DNA of 9,808 nt, from NCBI GenBank assembly GCA_030841765.1, contig JAUUSS010000088.1:1-9808 (forward strand), written 5' to 3'. This document shows, piece by piece, positions 8,305 through 9,808 of the stretch (position 1 is its first letter; every line of letters begins with the position of its first letter). The translations under genes and the position numbers were made by a program. The stretch comes from Collinsella aerofaciens. Lineage in GTDB: Bacteria > Actinomycetota > Coriobacteriia > Coriobacteriales > Coriobacteriaceae. The notes beneath the pieces were generated by a model that was not told where the DNA came from, made no database searches, and saw only the letters and a program-made list of their open reading frames with translations.

Positions 8305-8327
8305 GGTACAATGATGAACACTGTACC
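8305..8327 (+). promoter_or_regulatory. ACT-gene promoter region with GGTACA/TGTACC dyad
   Basis: TACAAT at 8307-8312 matches the -10 consensus at five of six positions and lies 63 bp upstream of the ACT gene start; no recognisable -35 precedes it at 16-18 bp. A dyad GGTACA (8305-8310) - 11 nt - TGTACC (8322-8327) overlaps this -10 and the likely start site, as expected for a repressor operator, though a short RNA hairpin is also possible. Elsewhere in the 306-bp divergent gap, 8182-8304 shows nothing convincing. Confidence 0.35.
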
Positions 8328-8374
8328 GTAGCGGAGCGCCCCGCGCGCGCCGCAACCACGCGAAAGGGTTTCCC

Positions 8375-8662
8375 ATGGCCGAGATCTCGTCCTCCCGTAT
8401 CGTCATCACCGTCCTTGGCAAGAACCGCCCCGGCATCGTCGCCGGCGTCACCCGCGTTCTGGGCGAGGCCAACGTCGACATCCGCGACATCACGCAGTCC
8501 ATTATCGAGGACATCTTCACCATGACCATGCTGGCCGACACCGCCGAGTCCAAGCTCGACTTCGCCGAGCTGCAGAAGGCCCTGGCCGAGGCCGGCGAGC
8601 TTTCGGGCGTCAACGTGTCCATCCAGCGCGAGGACGTCTTTAACTTTATGTACCGCCTGTAG
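8375..8662 (+). CDS. ACT domain protein, UPF0237 family
   Basis: 95-residue protein consisting of one ACT domain: IVITVLGKNRPGIVAGVTRVL at about 9-29 is the typical first strand and helix (G-x-x-RPG-I-V), followed by ANVDIRDITQSII and a C-terminal segment ending VFNFMYRL. The family is small, stand-alone and cytoplasmic. ACT domains commonly bind amino acids or other small ligands and form dimers, but the ligand of this group is not established. The ATG at 8375 has AAAGGG about seven bases upstream and starts at the conserved N-terminus. Stop TAG. It is divergent from rpmE and lies 78 bp upstream of the citrate synthase on the same strand with no terminator between them, so co-transcription is likely. 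In many other bacteria, from memory, this protein is instead paired with a DUF711/PFL-like protein. Confidence 0.88.
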   Translation: MAEISSSRIVITVLGKNRPGIVAGVTRVLGEANVDIRDITQSIIEDIFTMTMLADTAESKLDFAELQKALAEAGELSGVNVSIQREDVFNFMYRL

Positions 8663-8663
8663 C

Positions 8664-8688
8664 GAACAGGCCGTGCGGGAACAGGCCG
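8664..8688 (+). repeat. Short direct repeat between the ACT gene and citrate synthase
   Basis: gaacaggccg occurs at 8664-8673 and again at 8679-8688, five bases apart, immediately after the ACT stop codon. It is too short to claim a function; slippage or a repeated protein-binding half-site are possible. Confidence 0.45.
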
Positions 8689-8740
8689 GCGCATCTGCAC
8701 CCAAGCACGCCGCCCCCACACGGCCCCGAGAGGAGCGCGC

Positions 8741-9808
8741 ATGGCTTACGACGCCAAGAAAATCTACTACCGCTTCGATGACCACTTGAGCCGCCTGGTT
8801 CTGGATTACGAAGCAAGCCGCCAGATTTCGCCTGAGAGCGAAAACCTCTACCACGGCCTGCCGACCGACCCTTATGACGAGGGCCTGTTTGTCGAGCACA
8901 ATGTCAAGCGCGGCCTGCGCAATGCCGACGGCTCGGGCGTGGTCGCGGGCCTCACTCGTATCTCGGATGTGCACGGCTACAACAAGGTCGACGGAAAGGT
9001 CGTGCCCGATCAGGGCAAGCTCACGCTTCGCGGCTACAGCATCGAGGATCTGGTCAACAATGCCCAGGCCGAGAATCGCTACGGCTACGAAGAAGTCGCC
9101 TATCTGCTTATCACGGGTTCGCTGCCCAACAAGGAAGAGCTCGACGGCTTCTGCGAGCGCCTGGGTGCCTTTAGACATCTGAGCGACGAGTACGTCAAAG
9201 AGTTCCCCATGACCACGGTGTCGTCGAGCATCATGAATGTGCTCCAGCGCGCCGTGCTGCTGCTCTATGCCTTCGATGCCGAACCAGACGTGATCACGCC
9301 CGAGCACGAAATCGACGTCGCCATCTCCATGCTCGCCCGTCTCCCCCGCATCGCCGCCTTCGCGCATATGGCCTCGGTCGCCAAGCGCCGCGGCTCCGAG
9401 GTTCATGTACCGCACCCCACACCCGGTCTCTCCACCGCCGAGACCATCCTGCAGGTGTTGCGCGGCGGCATGGCATTCACCCGCGACGAGGCCATGCTGC
9501 TCGACGTGATGCTCATGCTGCATGCCGAGCACGGCGGCGGCAACAACTCCACGTTTGCCTGCCGCGTGCTGTCCTCCTCGGCCACCGACCCGTATTCCGC
9601 CTACGCCGCGGCTATCGGCTCGCTCAAGGGTCCGCGCCACGGCGGCGCCAACGCCAAGGTCGTGTCCATGCACGAGGACATCCGTGCGCATGTCTCCAAC
9701 TGGGAGGACGAGGACGAGGTCGCAGCCTACCTGGGCAAGATCCTCGATAAGCAGGCCTTCGACGGCACGGGCCTCATCTACGGTATGGGCCACGCCGTCT
9801 ACACGCTG
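8741..9808 (+). CDS. gltA: Citrate synthase, 3' end beyond the window
   Basis: 356 residues are present, and the frame is open to the right edge. The enzyme condenses oxaloacetate and acetyl-CoA to citrate, the entry to the oxidative branch leading to 2-oxoglutarate. Two of the three catalytic residues are visible: the His in LHAEHGGGNNST (H264) and the His in YGMGHAVYT (H351). The catalytic Asp should lie just past the edge. GPRHGGANAK at 297-306 is another family signature, and LTLRGYSIEDL at 94-104 matches the N-terminal RG-Y motif. An N-terminal part of about 90 residues precedes the core, as in the roughly 450-residue citrate/2-methylcitrate synthases of anaerobic Gram-positives; activity on propionyl-CoA cannot be excluded. 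The ATG at 8741 has GAGAGGAG seven bases upstream. Likely the second gene of an operon with the ACT gene. Confidence 0.93.
   Translation, partial: MAYDAKKIYYRFDDHLSRLVLDYEASRQISPESENLYHGLPTDPYDEGLFVEHNVKRGLRNADGSGVVAGLTRISDVHGYNKVDGKVVPDQGKLTLRGYSIEDLVNNAQAENRYGYEEVAYLLITGSLPNKEELDGFCERLGAFRHLSDEYVKEFPMTTVSSSIMNVLQRAVLLLYAFDAEPDVITPEHEIDVAISMLARLPRIAAFAHMASVAKRRGSEVHVPHPTPGLSTAETILQVLRGGMAFTRDEAMLLDVMLMLHAEHGGGNNSTFACRVLSSSATDPYSAYAAAIGSLKGPRHGGANAKVVSMHEDIRAHVSNWEDEDEVAAYLGKILDKQAFDGTGLIYGMGHAVYTL

Noticed and set aside
8105..9793. 562-codon open frame on the minus strand opposite citrate synthase and the ACT gene
   Set aside because: It runs antisense to two recognised genes and through their promoter region, shows no domain, and has the typical mirror composition of GC-rich shadow frames.

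Overview
The window looks like chromosomal housekeeping DNA from a high-GC Gram-positive of the class Coriobacteriia, most probably Collinsella or a close relative. This is inferred from the roughly 60% GC content, the style of the SecA, RF2 and L31 proteins, and the split transketolase; no 16S rRNA or other decisive marker is present. The genes are densely packed and ordinary. I see no phage, CRISPR, toxin-antitoxin or biosynthetic cluster, and no clearly new multi-gene system.

Layout. Positions 1-201 hold a frameshifted, truncated remnant of a transglutaminase-like gene (minus strand) and a long inverted repeat. Five minus-strand transcription blocks follow. (a) The two-gene split transketolase (N-terminal subunit 1245-2075, C-terminal subunit 302-1243) ends at a strong hairpin at 203-231. 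(b) A YitT-family membrane protein lies at 2284-3174. (c) secA (4488-7295) and prfB (3340-4488) overlap by one base, and prfB is followed by several hairpins. (d) rpmE, encoding ribosomal protein L31 with an unusual Ala/Lys/Glu-rich tail, lies at 7643-8068 behind a probable structured leader and ahead of a strong terminator. From about 8.3 kb the plus strand takes over with a small ACT-domain protein (8375-8662) and a citrate synthase (from 8741) that runs off the right edge. The 8069-8374 gap is therefore a divergent promoter region.

Function. The minus-strand genes cover the non-oxidative pentose phosphate pathway (transketolase), protein export (SecA), translation termination (RF2) and the ribosome (L31). 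The plus-strand pair joins a putative small-molecule-sensing ACT protein to the first step of the oxidative citrate branch.

The points most worth a second look are the following. RF2 carries Ser-Pro-Thr where the Ser-Pro-Phe stop-codon recognition tripeptide is expected, and none of the seven complete genes ends in TGA despite high GC. Two unrelated terminators share an identical 18-bp core, one of them placed directly in front of the yitT ribosome binding site. A nested palindrome cluster lies between rpmE and secA. The rpmE 5' region has two hairpins behind a fair promoter.
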